Shown here: positions 1 to 6,700 of the stretch, piece after piece
Numbering within the stretch: position 1 is the first letter of the stretch
How the letters are laid out: every line of letters begins with the position of its first letter
Assembly (NCBI GenBank): GCA_027046525.1
Contig: JALTYD010000217.1
Span: 544 to 9,772, forward strand
Direction of reading: 5' to 3'
Source: Pyrodictiaceae archaeon
Lineage (GTDB): Archaea > Thermoproteota > Thermoprotei_A > Sulfolobales > Pyrodictiaceae
Length of the DNA: 9,229 nucleotides
Notes under the pieces: generated by a model
The model's input: the letters and a program-made list of their open reading frames with translations, nothing else
Database searches by the model: none
What the model was told of the DNA's origin: nothing
Program-made: the position numbers and the translations under genes

Positions 1-95
1 GTATATAGCTGGGTAGGTGTAGATTAATATAAAGGCTCTTTGAGTAGTCTAGTCAGTACTAGCTAGTATGGTGTGGAAGTCCGTTCTTTGTGTTT
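1..95. other. Region left of dppC-like gene, no gene supported
   Basis: All forward frames contain stop codons within the first 30 bases. The reverse strand has no ATG, GTG or TTG here, so the expected next transporter gene (ATP-binding subunit) cannot start inside this stretch. On the minus strand there is an AT-rich TTTATATTAA (positions 33 down to 24) that resembles an archaeal TATA box and could drive a leftward gene outside the window, but this is only a sequence resemblance. A forward gene from the left could also end here, for example at the TAA at 25-27. No convincing T-run terminator is seen after the permease stop codon. Confidence 0.4.
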
Positions 96-1010
96 CTATG
101 CTCTTCTTAGTCTTGGGTTTACTATTTCGTCTAGAGCATAGCCTATTAGGACGAATGATAGTACTAGGAAGAGTATCCCTAGGCCTGGAGGGATTACATA
201 CCACCAGTATCCAGCTGCTATTGCTCCTGATACATGGGCGTAGTGTAGTATCATACCCCAGCTAGTTGTATGAGGATCTCCTAGTCCTAAGAAGCTTAGT
301 GCTGCTTCAGCTATTATAGCGTTAGATATCTGTAGTATCATGTTAGCAAATAGTATGGGCATGACGTTTGGGAGTATATGTCTAGTCATTATTCTTAGAC
401 TACCTGCTCCTACTGCTCTAGCTGCTTCAATATAGGGGTGTTCTTTTACAGAGAGTACTTGTGATCTTACTATACGTGCTATTGGGGGCCATGTTAGGAT
501 AGCAATTACTATGATTATATTTACAAAACTTGGGCCTAGGAGAGCAGCTAGTATAATCATTAGTACTATTGCTGGTATTGATAAGAATGTATCTGTTATC
601 CTCATTAGTAGTGAGTCTATTTTTCCACCAGTATAGCCTGCTACAATACCTATAGCTCCTCCAATCATTGTACTTATTAGTGCAGCTACTATACCTACTA
701 TTAGTGAGACTCTAGTACCATATAGGAATAGTGTAAAGAGGTCTCGCCCGAGTTCGTCGCAGCCGAAGAGATGTACTGCACTTGGAGGTTCAAATGGCTT
801 ACAGACACCCATTTCCCATTCATCGTATGGAGCTAGTTGAGGAGCAGTTATAGCTATAGCTACGAATATTCCTAGCATTAGTAAGCCAGTTATACCGAGC
901 ATATTGTTGCTGAAGAGTAGCCAGTATTCTCTTAGTGTTCTTCTCAGGTCTATTATAGCGTCTCTAATAGCTGATACTCTAGTTGTTCTCTTCTGGTATT
1001 TCTTTATCAT
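96..1010 (-). CDS. DppC/OppC-type ABC transporter permease
   Basis: Inner-membrane permease subunit of a dipeptide/oligopeptide-type ABC importer (BPD_transp_1 family); it pairs with the DppB-like subunit to form the translocation channel. The 304-residue length is normal for DppC. It has a hydrophilic N-terminus, a first membrane helix near residues 38-56, an external loop with the family motif around 80-101 (HLFGCDELGRD...GTRVSL), and four to five further helices. The cytoplasmic EAA loop that docks with the ATPase lies near 195-215 (EAARAVGAGS...RHILPN), followed by the conserved AALSFLGLG at 236-244. The ATG overlaps the stop codon of the upstream permease gene as ATGA, indicating translational coupling. 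An oddity is cysteines at 70 and 84 in the external loop, with Cys84 where Thr is usual (GTD). Stop is TAG. Real substrate is unknown; sugars are as possible as peptides for archaeal members. Confidence 0.95.
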   Translation of the reverse strand: MIKKYQKRTTRVSAIRDAIIDLRRTLREYWLLFSNNMLGITGLLMLGIFVAIAITAPQLAPYDEWEMGVCKPFEPPSAVHLFGCDELGRDLFTLFLYGTRVSLIVGIVAALISTMIGGAIGIVAGYTGGKIDSLLMRITDTFLSIPAIVLMIILAALLGPSFVNIIIVIAILTWPPIARIVRSQVLSVKEHPYIEAARAVGAGSLRIMTRHILPNVMPILFANMILQISNAIIAEAALSFLGLGDPHTTSWGMILHYAHVSGAIAAGYWWYVIPPGLGILFLVLSFVLIGYALDEIVNPRLRRA

Positions 1011-1987
1011 CTATATCTCACCCTAGGGTCTAGGATAGCATAGAGTATATCTGCGATATAGTTAGCTATTAGGAATGCTGATGCAATTAGCATGAAGAGC
1101 CCCTGTAGGAGTGGATAATCTCTCGTTGTAACTGCTTCGTATAGTAGTAGTCCTAGTCCATCCCACGAGAATATTGTCTCAGTTAGTACTGCGCCTGTAA
1201 ATATACCAGCTAGTTGTAGAGCTACTATAGTCACGAATGGTAGCATAGCGTTTCTGAGAACATATTTCCTCATAACTATCTTCTCGGGTAGTCCTTTTGC
1301 ATGTGCTACAGTAACATAGTCTTCCATCGATATATCTATTAGTGTATTCCTCATTATGAGGAAGTTGTATCCTATCTGTATGAGTACGAGTGCTGTGAGT
1401 GGTAGAGCCATATGCCATAGATAGTCAGTGATATAGTCTAGTGTTGATTCATGTACTTTTGTAGCAGATATTGTCCCACCTAGTGGGAATAAGCCTAGAT
1501 TTACAGAGAAAGCGAGGAGGAGTAGCATACCCAGCCAGAAGACAGGCATCGAGTATGTTGCGAGAGAGAATACTAGTAGTCCAGCATCGCTCCTAGATCC
1601 TCTCCTCCTAGCAGCTACTAGTGCCATTAGGAGAGCTATAGCAATAGCTAGTACTACTGAGGAGCCTACTAGTGTGATAGTGTTGAACATTTTTCTACTG
1701 AGTATTATCTCTGTAACTGGTCTACCGTAGTGGAATGAATACCCGAACTCGCCCATGAAGAAATTCTTTATGAATATAAAGTACTGGAGGTGTAGAGGCT
1801 CATCGAGTCCTAGTCTCTCTCTGAGTAGAAGTCTAGTCTCAGGAGGTATACGTGGGTTGAGGAGGAGGATAGCTGTAGGATCACCAGGCATTACGCGGAA
1901 TAAGAAGAAGCCTATTGTTATGAGGATAAAAAAAGCAACTAGTGTCTGTAATCCTCTACGTACTATGTAGTCTCCTAGTGTACTCAA
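1007..1987 (-). CDS. DppB/OppB-type ABC transporter permease
   Basis: Second membrane subunit of the same ABC importer. The 326-residue length is typical. The N-terminal helix (residues about 11-31) ends in the family hallmark RVMPGDP (31-37). The LRERLGLDEPLHLQYF segment (55-70) and GEFGYSF (79-85) are the usual external-loop signature. Further helices lie near 105-125, 138-165, 193-213, 250-270 and 293-315. The EAA loop is at about 223-250 (DYVTVAHAKGLPEKIVMRKY...RNAMLP) and the protein ends in the common LDPRVRY. The start is TTG at 1987-1985. It is chosen because no other start codon lies nearby in frame and the length before the first helix matches the family; purine-rich GGAAG/AGAGG stretches sit just upstream. 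It lies 31 bases after the binding-protein stop and overlaps dppC by 4 bases, so all three are probably co-transcribed. Confidence 0.95.
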   Translation of the reverse strand: MSTLGDYIVRRGLQTLVAFFILITIGFFLFRVMPGDPTAILLLNPRIPPETRLLLRERLGLDEPLHLQYFIFIKNFFMGEFGYSFHYGRPVTEIILSRKMFNTITLVGSSVVLAIAIALLMALVAARRRGSRSDAGLLVFSLATYSMPVFWLGMLLLLAFSVNLGLFPLGGTISATKVHESTLDYITDYLWHMALPLTALVLIQIGYNFLIMRNTLIDISMEDYVTVAHAKGLPEKIVMRKYVLRNAMLPFVTIVALQLAGIFTGAVLTETIFSWDGLGLLLYEAVTTRDYPLLQGLFMLIASAFLIANYIADILYAILDPRVRYR

Positions 1988-2018
1988 TTCTTCCTGCTTC
2001 CTCTGAGACTTGTAGTAG

Positions 2019-4016
2019 TTATGATTTACGGCTTGTAGCTCTTCCAGCTAGGAATCCTATCGCTAGAGCTATTATTATACCTATTATAGCTCCTGTTTTT
2101 AGTGCTGCTGGTGTTACAGTTTCTGTTACTTCTTTTGTCTCAGTTGTTGTAATTGTTCTCTCGACTGTCTTCTCTGCAGTCTTAGTTACTGTCTTTACTT
2201 CTGTAACTGTTACTGTTTTTACACCTGGTGGAGGTGATATAGGTGTTGGTGTTATTGTTGGTGTAGGTGTTTCTACTACTGGTTTCTCGAGTTTTGTATA
2301 AGGTATCTCTGGAGCTAGCCCACGTAGATTTGCATTTATTAGTGTCCAGAAGTTTAGTGCTCCTCCAGGCATTTCTACTACTCCAGCTAGTTCTGAGCGG
2401 TATGCTTGCATCCAGTATCTCACATATAGTGGTACTAGTGGTAGTTCTTCAGCCAGCATTGCTTGTAGTTTATAGTACATTTCTATCCTAGTAGCTTCAT
2501 CTACTGTCTTCTCTGCAGTTGATAGTATTTTCTCGAAGTCTTTGTTTATAAAGCCCCATGGGTTGTTTCCTCCGGGCTGGTACTGTTCTTCTACATAGTA
2601 GCTTGAGAAGTACCATGGCTGGAAGTTAGCATCGTTTTCTATAATGTACATCTGGAACTGGTGCTGGTTAAAGACATAGTCTACTAGTGTATCAAAGTCT
2701 ACTGGTCTATTGACTAGTTTTACGCCTATACGTTTTAGTGTCTCTACTAGCATATCTCCTATTCTGACACGGACAGGGTCGTAGGATGGAGTATATATTG
2801 TGAGTTCAAAGTCTTCTCCATCTGGTGTTTCTCTCCACCCATCGCCGTCGACGTCTTTGAAGCCTGCTTGATCTAGTAGTTGTGCTGCTTTTGCTAAATC
2901 GAATTCGTATTTTGGTACATCAGTGTATGCCCATTTAGTAAAGCCTGGGAATACGAATGTGTAGACTGCTTCAGCGTATCCAAGCATTAGTGTTTCTATT
3001 ATGAAGTCTTTGTTTATAGCATGTGCTATTGCTTGTCTAACTAGCTTATTACCTATTATTGGGTCTTTTAGGTTGAATCCTATGTATCCTACGTATACAT
3101 CTGGTGTTTTTGGTAGAACTATCTCTGGTAGTTTTTCTGCTTCTTCTATGACAGCATATGGTACTGTCCACATCATTATATGTGCTTCTCCCTTCTTGAC
3201 AGCAAGGTATTGTGATTCTGCTGTAGCATATACTTTGAATACTAGTTTATCTGCTCTAGGGAAACCTTCTTTGAAATAGTTGGGGTGTTTTGCTAGATCT
3301 AGTAGTTCTCCTTCTACCCAGCGTGTTAGTAGGTATGGACCTGATCCTATTCTTAGATGGCCGTATTTGTTAACAAATGCTTCTACTTTCTCTAGGATTT
3401 CTGGAGGAGCTTCTCTCCTCATAACATCTAGTACTTTATCAACATCTTCTTTCTTTAGCGGGTTGAACTGCATTGGGTCTTCGAAGGCTATTGCTACGTA
3501 TTTCCATATGTGTTCAGGTAGTATTATCATGTAGCCGAATCTCCTGAGTAGCCAGACGAATGGCTCATCCATGTATATCTTGAAGGTATAATCATCTACT
3601 AGTTCTGCTCTTGTTATAAAGTCTACATTGGGGAAGTGTGCAGGAGGTTTATACTTCTTGTAGAACTCTATTGTAAATATAACATCTCTAGCTGTTAGTG
3701 GTACTCCATCGTGCCACGTAGCATTATCTACTAGCCAGAATGTCCACTCTAGACCATCTTCGGAGAACTCGTAGTATCTTACTAGCCATGGATGAGGCTC
3801 TAAGTCTGGGCCTTCGCGGAATAGTCTATCGAATGTTACTAGGTTTAGCCACCAGTCGTACCAAGTTTCTTCTTTTAGAGGATTAGGGTTTTTGATGTAC
3901 TTCATAGAAGCTACGATAATTGTTTCTCCTTGTGCAGTAGCAAGTGGTGCTATGAGTGGAGCAATTACTACTAGTAGTAGGAGTAGAGCATTAGTGTATC
4001 TCACTATGGGCTTCAT
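2019..4016 (-). CDS. Membrane-anchored ABC transporter substrate-binding protein (SBP_bac_5 family)
   Basis: Extracytoplasmic solute-binding protein that delivers substrate to the two adjacent permeases. A Sec-type signal sequence occupies residues 1-28 (MKPIVRY, then a Leu/Val/Ile core ending at ATAQ). The SBP_bac_5 signature is at 91-118 (WTFWLVDNATWHDG, then ARDVIFTIEF), with the later family motifs IGSGPYLL (223-230) and LVRQAIAHAINKDFI (325-339). Residues 388-397 (DVDGDGWRET) look like a calcium-binding DxDxDG loop. The ordinary fold ends near 570. Then come a Pro/Thr linker (577-598), a Thr/Val/Lys/Glu-rich stalk (599-636) and one membrane helix (about 641-657) ending in RATSRKS. This is the archaeal design in which the binding protein is held by a C-terminal anchor. 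Start ATG at 4016 has a strong Shine-Dalgarno. Substrate cannot be read from sequence; peptides or oligosaccharides are both plausible. Confidence 0.93.
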   Translation of the reverse strand: MKPIVRYTNALLLLLVVIAPLIAPLATAQGETIIVASMKYIKNPNPLKEETWYDWWLNLVTFDRLFREGPDLEPHPWLVRYYEFSEDGLEWTFWLVDNATWHDGVPLTARDVIFTIEFYKKYKPPAHFPNVDFITRAELVDDYTFKIYMDEPFVWLLRRFGYMIILPEHIWKYVAIAFEDPMQFNPLKKEDVDKVLDVMRREAPPEILEKVEAFVNKYGHLRIGSGPYLLTRWVEGELLDLAKHPNYFKEGFPRADKLVFKVYATAESQYLAVKKGEAHIMMWTVPYAVIEEAEKLPEIVLPKTPDVYVGYIGFNLKDPIIGNKLVRQAIAHAINKDFIIETLMLGYAEAVYTFVFPGFTKWAYTDVPKYEFDLAKAAQLLDQAGFKDVDGDGWRETPDGEDFELTIYTPSYDPVRVRIGDMLVETLKRIGVKLVNRPVDFDTLVDYVFNQHQFQMYIIENDANFQPWYFSSYYVEEQYQPGGNNPWGFINKDFEKILSTAEKTVDEATRIEMYYKLQAMLAEELPLVPLYVRYWMQAYRSELAGVVEMPGGALNFWTLINANLRGLAPEIPYTKLEKPVVETPTPTITPTPISPPPGVKTVTVTEVKTVTKTAEKTVERTITTTETKEVTETVTPAALKTGAIIGIIIALAIGFLAGRATSRKS

Positions 4017-4023
4017 GTGTATA

Positions 4024-4032
4024 ACCTCCTTC
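4024..4032 (-). promoter_or_regulatory. Strong ribosome binding site of the binding-protein gene
   Basis: On the minus strand the sequence GAAGGAGGT lies 7 bases before the ATG at 4016. It is the best match to the 16S rRNA 3' end in the window and fixes the start. It also means this gene is read from a leadered mRNA, unlike many first genes of crenarchaeal operons. Confidence 0.8.
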
Positions 4033-4043
4033 AGATATAGAGA

Positions 4044-4065
4044 GTTTTATTATCGAGTTATATTA
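4044..4065 (-). promoter_or_regulatory. Candidate TATA region for the transporter operon
   Basis: The minus strand reads TAATATAACTC (4065 down to 4055) followed by GATAATAAAAC (4054 down to 4044). Either could act as the TATA element. Transcription starting about 25 bases downstream of the first would leave a leader of about 20 bases that still includes the Shine-Dalgarno. The assignment rests only on AT-rich composition and spacing. Confidence 0.35.
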
Positions 4066-4199
4066 CTATTGCTATACATTCTCGTAGTATAAGTACAGCT
4101 ACAGCTAGTAGTACCACATAGCTATCATGAGTATCTATTAGCAGGTGGTAATAGTCTTGAAATAGCTCCTCCTACCTACTAGTCTTGGGGTCCTAGGTA

Positions 4200-5363
4200 T
4201 TGAATATTATTACACCTCGAGAGATCAGATATAATGTTAATGCTGGAGAAGCTCTCTTAGAACTTATTGAGAGTCTAGGAGCTAGCCGTATACTAATTGT
4301 ATCAGATCCTGTGATAGCTAGACACCATGTATTCGAAGAAGTTGTTAAACTAGTAGATAGTAGAGGTCTTAGCTATGAAGTCTTCAAAGATGTCGAGCCA
4401 GAGCCTAGTCTAGAAACAGTAGAGAGAGTAGCTGAAGAAGCTAGAGTACTTGAAGCAGATCTCTTCGTAGCTATCGGGGGAGGGAGTAGTATTGATGCTG
4501 CAAAAGCAGGACTAGTCTTGTACGAGAAGCCTAGTATGAATATCGAGGAGTTATCACCGCTAGAAACTATAGGTATTGGTCGTAGATCGAAGATAGTAGC
4601 TATACCCTCTACGAGTGGTACTGGTAGTGATGCATCCTTCGGAGTAGTTATAACGAAGATAGTCAGTGGGAAGAAGAGAAAGATAGCTCTCGGGAGCTAC
4701 GAGCTCGTACCTTATGCTACGATTCTCGACCCAAGACTACCAGCTACTATGCCTAGAGATCTCACGAGGAATACTGCTCTAGATGCATTATCTCATGCAG
4801 TAGAAGCATATGTAGCAGTTATGGCTACACCATATACTGATTCTCTCTCAGAGAAAGTCGTAGAGACTATATTTAGGCTCCTACCTAGAGTTCTCGAGAA
4901 TCCTACTGATCTAGAAGCTAGAGCACGTATACACTTAGCAGCTACTATGGCTGGAATAGCATTTACAAATGCAGGTCTAGGTGTAGCACACGCAATAGCA
5001 CACGCAGTAGGGCCTAGACTAAAACTACACCACGGACTAGCTGTATCTCTAGCTCTACCATACGTTGTAGAGTATAATTTTGTGAACTCAGAAGAAGCTA
5101 AAGAGAAATACACAGAGCTGAGTAGGCATCTCTCTCTATGGACTAATACTAGGAATAACTTGCCGCAACAGATACTGAGATTCTATGAGAAAATAGGACA
5201 TCCTAGACGTATAAGAGATCTACCTAGCCCGCCGCCACAGAGCGAGTGGAAGAACCTAGTAGAAGAAATATCTCAGGAGGCTATGGAGGATTCTGAACTT
5301 GCTTTCAATCCAGCTCCAGTAGGTCCTGAGGAGATAAAATCTATACTGAATAAAATGTACTAG
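4200..5363 (+). CDS. Iron-containing (group III) alcohol dehydrogenase
   Basis: NAD(P)-dependent metal alcohol dehydrogenase of the Fe-ADH family (cytoplasmic, alcohol/aldehyde interconversion). The 387-residue length is usual. An N-terminal nucleotide-binding domain carries GGGSSIDAAKA (93-103) and PSTSGTGSDAS (136-146). The C-terminal helical domain carries the metal site: Asp195 and His199 in LDALSHAVEAY, His264 in GVAHAIAHAVG and His278 in LHHG. The spacing of these four is close to that in the E. coli FucO enzyme, so an active metal site is expected. The start is TTG at 4200; an in-frame TAG lies 6 bases before it and the first in-frame ATG is around codon 113, inside the nucleotide domain. 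It heads a tight cluster, with the SCP2-like gene 17 bases downstream. The substrate is not readable; butanol-type alcohol dehydrogenases and maleylacetate-reductase-like members share these motifs. Confidence 0.93.
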   Translation: MNIITPREIRYNVNAGEALLELIESLGASRILIVSDPVIARHHVFEEVVKLVDSRGLSYEVFKDVEPEPSLETVERVAEEARVLEADLFVAIGGGSSIDAAKAGLVLYEKPSMNIEELSPLETIGIGRRSKIVAIPSTSGTGSDASFGVVITKIVSGKKRKIALGSYELVPYATILDPRLPATMPRDLTRNTALDALSHAVEAYVAVMATPYTDSLSEKVVETIFRLLPRVLENPTDLEARARIHLAATMAGIAFTNAGLGVAHAIAHAVGPRLKLHHGLAVSLALPYVVEYNFVNSEEAKEKYTELSRHLSLWTNTRNNLPQQILRFYEKIGHPRRIRDLPSPPPQSEWKNLVEEISQEAMEDSELAFNPAPVGPEEIKSILNKMY

Positions 5364-5365
5364 CT

Positions 5366-5370
5366 GGAGG
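5366..5370 (+). promoter_or_regulatory. Ribosome binding site of the SCP2-like gene
   Basis: GGAGG lies just after the dehydrogenase stop codon and 10 bases before the TTG at 5381. The alternative GTG at 5384 would be 13 bases away, so the TTG is the better start. Confidence 0.55.
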
Positions 5371-5380
5371 CGTTATAGAG

Positions 5381-5821
5381 TTGGTGGATAAGTATCTCTT
5401 CCCTGGCCCTGAGTGGAGTAGAGCATACTGTAGAGCTCTTACTGAGTCAGAAGAATATAGAAGTGCTGGTAGAAATTGGAGACATGGTACAGTTATGCTA
5501 GTAGTCAGAGATCTCCCAGCTAGTATAAGAGAGAGGTATAATGCAGAGTCTATAGGTATGCTATTAGACCTACACGAAGGAGTCTGTAGGAGTGTAGAGT
5601 GGAAGAAAGATCCAGATCCAGCTATAGCTAGCTATACTATAACTGGGTCCTATAAGACATGGCTAGAGATTATCCGGGGGAGGATACATCCTACTACAGC
5701 TCTTATGACTAGAAAACTTAAACTAGAGAAAGGCGATATAGGTACTATACTCAAATTTGCTAGAGCTTCTATCGCAATGGTTAATGTAGCTAAGATAGTA
5801 CCAACAGAATTCCCAGAGTAG
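5381..5821 (+). CDS. SCP2 (sterol carrier protein 2)-like domain protein
   Basis: A single-domain 146-residue protein that I assign to the SCP2 superfamily from its C-terminal half. TITGSYKTWLEIIRGRIHPT (86-105) followed by ALMTRKLKLEKGDIGTILKF (107-126) matches the usual pattern of a Trp before the Gly-rich turn and a 'GKLKV.GD' strand before the last helix. No signal peptide or membrane helix is present, so it is probably cytoplasmic. SCP2 folds hold a hydrophobic ligand such as a lipid or acyl chain; the ligand in archaea is unknown. The N-terminal part (FPGPEWSRAYCRALTESEEYRSAG) is aromatic and polar, as in other free-standing prokaryotic SCP2 proteins. The start is TTG, with GTG at the next codon as the alternative. 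It sits between the dehydrogenase (17 bases) and the sirtuin (9 bases), which suggests co-transcription and perhaps a hydrophobic alcohol or acyl substrate shared with them. Confidence 0.72.
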   Translation: MVDKYLFPGPEWSRAYCRALTESEEYRSAGRNWRHGTVMLVVRDLPASIRERYNAESIGMLLDLHEGVCRSVEWKKDPDPAIASYTITGSYKTWLEIIRGRIHPTTALMTRKLKLEKGDIGTILKFARASIAMVNVAKIVPTEFPE

Positions 5822-5830
5822 CTGATAGTA

Positions 5831-6601
5831 ATGTCTATAGAGTATAAGATTAGATTAGTAGCAGAACTTATCACTAAGTCTAGACACGCTATTGCATTCA
5901 CAGGCGCAGGTATATCTGCTGAGAGTGGTGTACCAACATTCAGAGGGAAGAATGGATTATGGACGAGAATAGATCCTATGAAGTATGCTTCTATCGATGG
6001 ATTTATAGCTAATCTCAGAGAAGCATGGGAGTGGTATAAATGGAGAATGGAGCTTGTCGAGAAAGCCGAGCCTAATCCTGGGCACCGAGCACTAGCAGAA
6101 CTAGAACGTCTAGGTTTTCTAAAAGCTGTTATTACACAGAACGTAGATAGACTCCACCAGAGAGCTGGGTCTAGGAATGTTATAGAACTACATGGTACTC
6201 TATGGGTACTCCGATGTATAAATCCTAGCTGTAGATATAGTATAGGTATAAGTGAGCCACCACGAGAAGTACCACCTATATGCCCAGAGTGTAGCTCTCC
6301 TCTAAGACCATCTGTTGTATTCTTCGGCGAAGAACTACCACGAGAAGCATGGAGGAGAGCTGTAGAGCTAGCTAGTAGATCTGATCTAGTACTAGTTATT
6401 GGAACAAGTGGTGCTGTATACCCAGCAGCTTATATACCGTTTATTGTCAGAGATAATGGTGGTAGTATAGTAGATATTAATCCTGATAGAGATGCATATA
6501 GCGAGATAGCAGATGTATATATACAGGGGAGAGCTGGAGAGATACTACCTCGCATAGTAGAAGAAGTTTCTAGGAGCGACTCCCAGCAGTCTTCTATATA
6601 G
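5831..6601 (+). CDS. NAD-dependent protein deacylase, Sir2 family (class III-like sirtuin)
   Basis: Removes acyl groups from protein lysines using NAD, giving nicotinamide and O-acyl-ADP-ribose. The NAD-binding GAGISAESGVPTFRG is at 25-39, TQNVDRLH at 102-109 and the catalytic His at 121 (IELHGTL). The zinc cysteines are C129 and C134 (spacing C-x4-C, wider than the common C-x2-C) and C151/C154 (CPEC). SVVFFGEELP (161-170), GTSGAVYPAA (191-200) and VDINPD (214-219) complete the fold. The 256-residue length is normal and no extra domain is present. Thr36 in PTFRG and Tyr69-x-x-Arg72 (WYKWR) are the marks of the SIRT5/CobB-type class, whose Tyr and Arg bind acidic acyl chains such as succinyl. 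This predicts desuccinylase ability as well as or instead of deacetylation. ATG start, 9 bases after the SCP2-like gene, with only a weak ribosome site. Confidence 0.94.
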   Translation: MSIEYKIRLVAELITKSRHAIAFTGAGISAESGVPTFRGKNGLWTRIDPMKYASIDGFIANLREAWEWYKWRMELVEKAEPNPGHRALAELERLGFLKAVITQNVDRLHQRAGSRNVIELHGTLWVLRCINPSCRYSIGISEPPREVPPICPECSSPLRPSVVFFGEELPREAWRRAVELASRSDLVLVIGTSGAVYPAAYIPFIVRDNGGSIVDINPDRDAYSEIADVYIQGRAGEILPRIVEEVSRSDSQQSSI

Positions 6602-6700
6602 ATACTTTATTAATACTACTAATAGTAATAATATCTAATGTTTAGAGATAGTTAGTAGTAGAAACTAGGTAGTTATACTAGAGAGTGGGTCGTCTCAGAA
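6602..6700 (+). promoter_or_regulatory. Intergenic region with candidate promoter for the ATPase gene
   Basis: The 99 bases after the sirtuin stop are AT-rich. Three candidate TATA-like elements are visible: TTTATTAA (6606-6613), TAATAATAT (6626-6634) and GTTATACTA (6672-6680). The last is centred about 25 bases before the ATG and would give a leaderless mRNA. The others would give leaders of roughly 40-65 bases, in which GAGTGGGT (6683-6690) might serve as a weak ribosome site. No T-run terminator is seen after the sirtuin gene, so read-through is also possible. Confidence 0.35.

Larger units (their letters stand above)
4017..4199. other. Divergent intergenic region between transporter and dehydrogenase operons
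   Basis: These 183 bases separate two outward-facing operons, so both promoters must lie here unless one gene is read from elsewhere. The left third holds the binding-protein ribosome site and AT-rich candidate TATA element. The right part is less AT-rich, and no clear TATA element is seen for the dehydrogenase; GTATAAG near 4087-4093 and TTGAAATAG near 4157-4165 are weak possibilities. A perfect 6-base inverted repeat, TACCTA (4173-4178) and TAGGTA (4194-4199), ends right at the TTG start codon. No small gene is evident. Confidence 0.5.

Noticed and set aside
68..265. A 65-codon plus-strand open frame with hydrophobic residues
   Set aside because: It is antisense to the conserved C-terminus of the DppC-like permease, and its Leu-rich product mirrors the membrane-helix codons.
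2109..2260. Apparent DNA tandem repeat
   Set aside because: The repeats are imperfect and are explained by the coding of the Thr-Val-Lys-Glu stalk; there is no exact repeat unit.
1942..2301. A 119-codon plus-strand open frame rich in Val, Ser and Thr
   Set aside because: It is the reverse of the Thr/Val stalk of the binding protein and contains no independent start signal or domain.
4793..5113. A 106-codon minus-strand open frame opposite the dehydrogenase
   Set aside because: The plus strand encodes the conserved metal-binding motifs here; the reverse frame is a by-product of codon bias.
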